NCBI RefSeq assembly: GCF_900167445.1
Contig: NZ_FUZT01000001.1
Location: forward strand, 848,190-912,189
Direction: 5' to 3'
From: Maledivibacter halophilus
Lineage (GTDB): Bacteria; Bacillota; Clostridia; Peptostreptococcales; Caminicellaceae
DNA length: 64,000 nucleotides
In this document: in pieces, positions 63,613 through 64,000 of the stretch
How positions within the stretch are numbered: position 1 is the stretch's first letter
Layout: each line of letters begins with the position of its first letter
The notes under the pieces: generated by a model
Database searches by the model: none
What the model was told of the DNA's origin: nothing
What the model saw: only the letters and a program-made list of their open reading frames with translations
Position numbers and translations under genes: made by a program

Positions 63613-63641
63613 TTGACAAATTAACCGAAATTTGCTATAAT
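63613..63641 (+). promoter_or_regulatory. Ribosomal RNA operon promoter
   Basis: TTGACA (63613-63618), 17-bp spacer, TATAAT (63636-63641): a consensus sigma-A promoter about 150 bp upstream of the 16S gene. Confidence 0.9.
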
Positions 63642-63788
63642 TAACTTCGTTGCTGAAATGGCAACAAAATATTTAAAGATAGCTTTGGACATTGAAAACT
63701 GAACAGTGTAAGGATAAAAAAACATGTTGAACGATTGATGTAAAAGTCAACGTTTAGCCTGACCAATAAAAGGTCAAACCCGAAAATT

Positions 63789-64000
<212 letters not shown>

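Overview
The window is low-GC, gene-dense DNA from an anaerobic, endospore-forming Firmicute. Two alpha/beta-type SASP genes, a PdaB-like deacetylase, ytxC, a GerMN lipoprotein and an Amidase_6 protein indicate sporulation. Indolepyruvate oxidoreductase with a phosphate butyryltransferase-like enzyme indicates amino-acid fermentation. Three T-box leaders, a lysine riboswitch and frequent TTG/GTG starts fit Clostridia. The 16S fragment at the right edge and the DUF3798 transporter suggest a Tissierellia-like lineage; that placement is an inference from memory.

Layout. 1-2.6 kb: 3' end of valS, folC and a YncE-like beta-propeller. 2.6-9.7 kb: accessory and sporulation genes (DUF4364, SASP, short QueG-like protein, two polysaccharide deacetylases, a degenerate Mur-ligase-like protein, a tandem OB-fold protein, two microprotein candidates). 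10-11.7 kb: a PfkB kinase and hpt. 11.9-17.6 kb: lysine/DAP block, with asd and a lysine-riboswitch-controlled dapA-dapB-dapH operon on the minus strand and a divergent M20 deacetylase. 17.6-21.4 kb: CPBP protease, SASP, methyltransferase, cold-shock protein and hslO. 21.5-21.9 kb: tRNA Val-Phe-Gly-Cys. 22.5-28.2 kb: ytxC, DUF445, T-box-thrS and a convergent short FtsH paralogue. 28.7-34 kb: a four-gene DUF3798 ABC importer operon. 34-35.7 kb: infC (AUU start)-rpmI-rplT. 35.8-38.7 kb: ktrB-ktrA and a SPOUT RNA methyltransferase. 38.8-42.7 kb: a YqzL microprotein, then T-box-pheS-pheT. 43-49.8 kb: zapA, U32 peptidase, mutS2, DUF523 and GerMN. 49.9-53.2 kb: rhomboid protease and T-box-argS. 53.3-59.1 kb: unknown protein, Amidase_6, B12/radical SAM DUF4080 protein, membrane protein, GNAT and TPR proteins. 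59.6-63 kb: ptb-iorA-iorB. 63.6 kb to the end: rrn promoter and the 5' end of 16S rRNA.

The strongest structure not explained by genes is two families of dispersed, imperfectly palindromic intergenic elements. Family A is about 100 bp, with ends like TAGTGAAACAA and inner arms like TTAATTTATACATC. Family B has ends like GAGGCAATTGCATAATT; three copies share an internal TTTGGGACAA-type motif. One A copy is nested within B-like ends, another lies inside the argS T-box leader, and a B arm abuts the start of the Mur-ligase-like gene. No transposase is visible, so they look like non-autonomous MITE- or REP-like elements.
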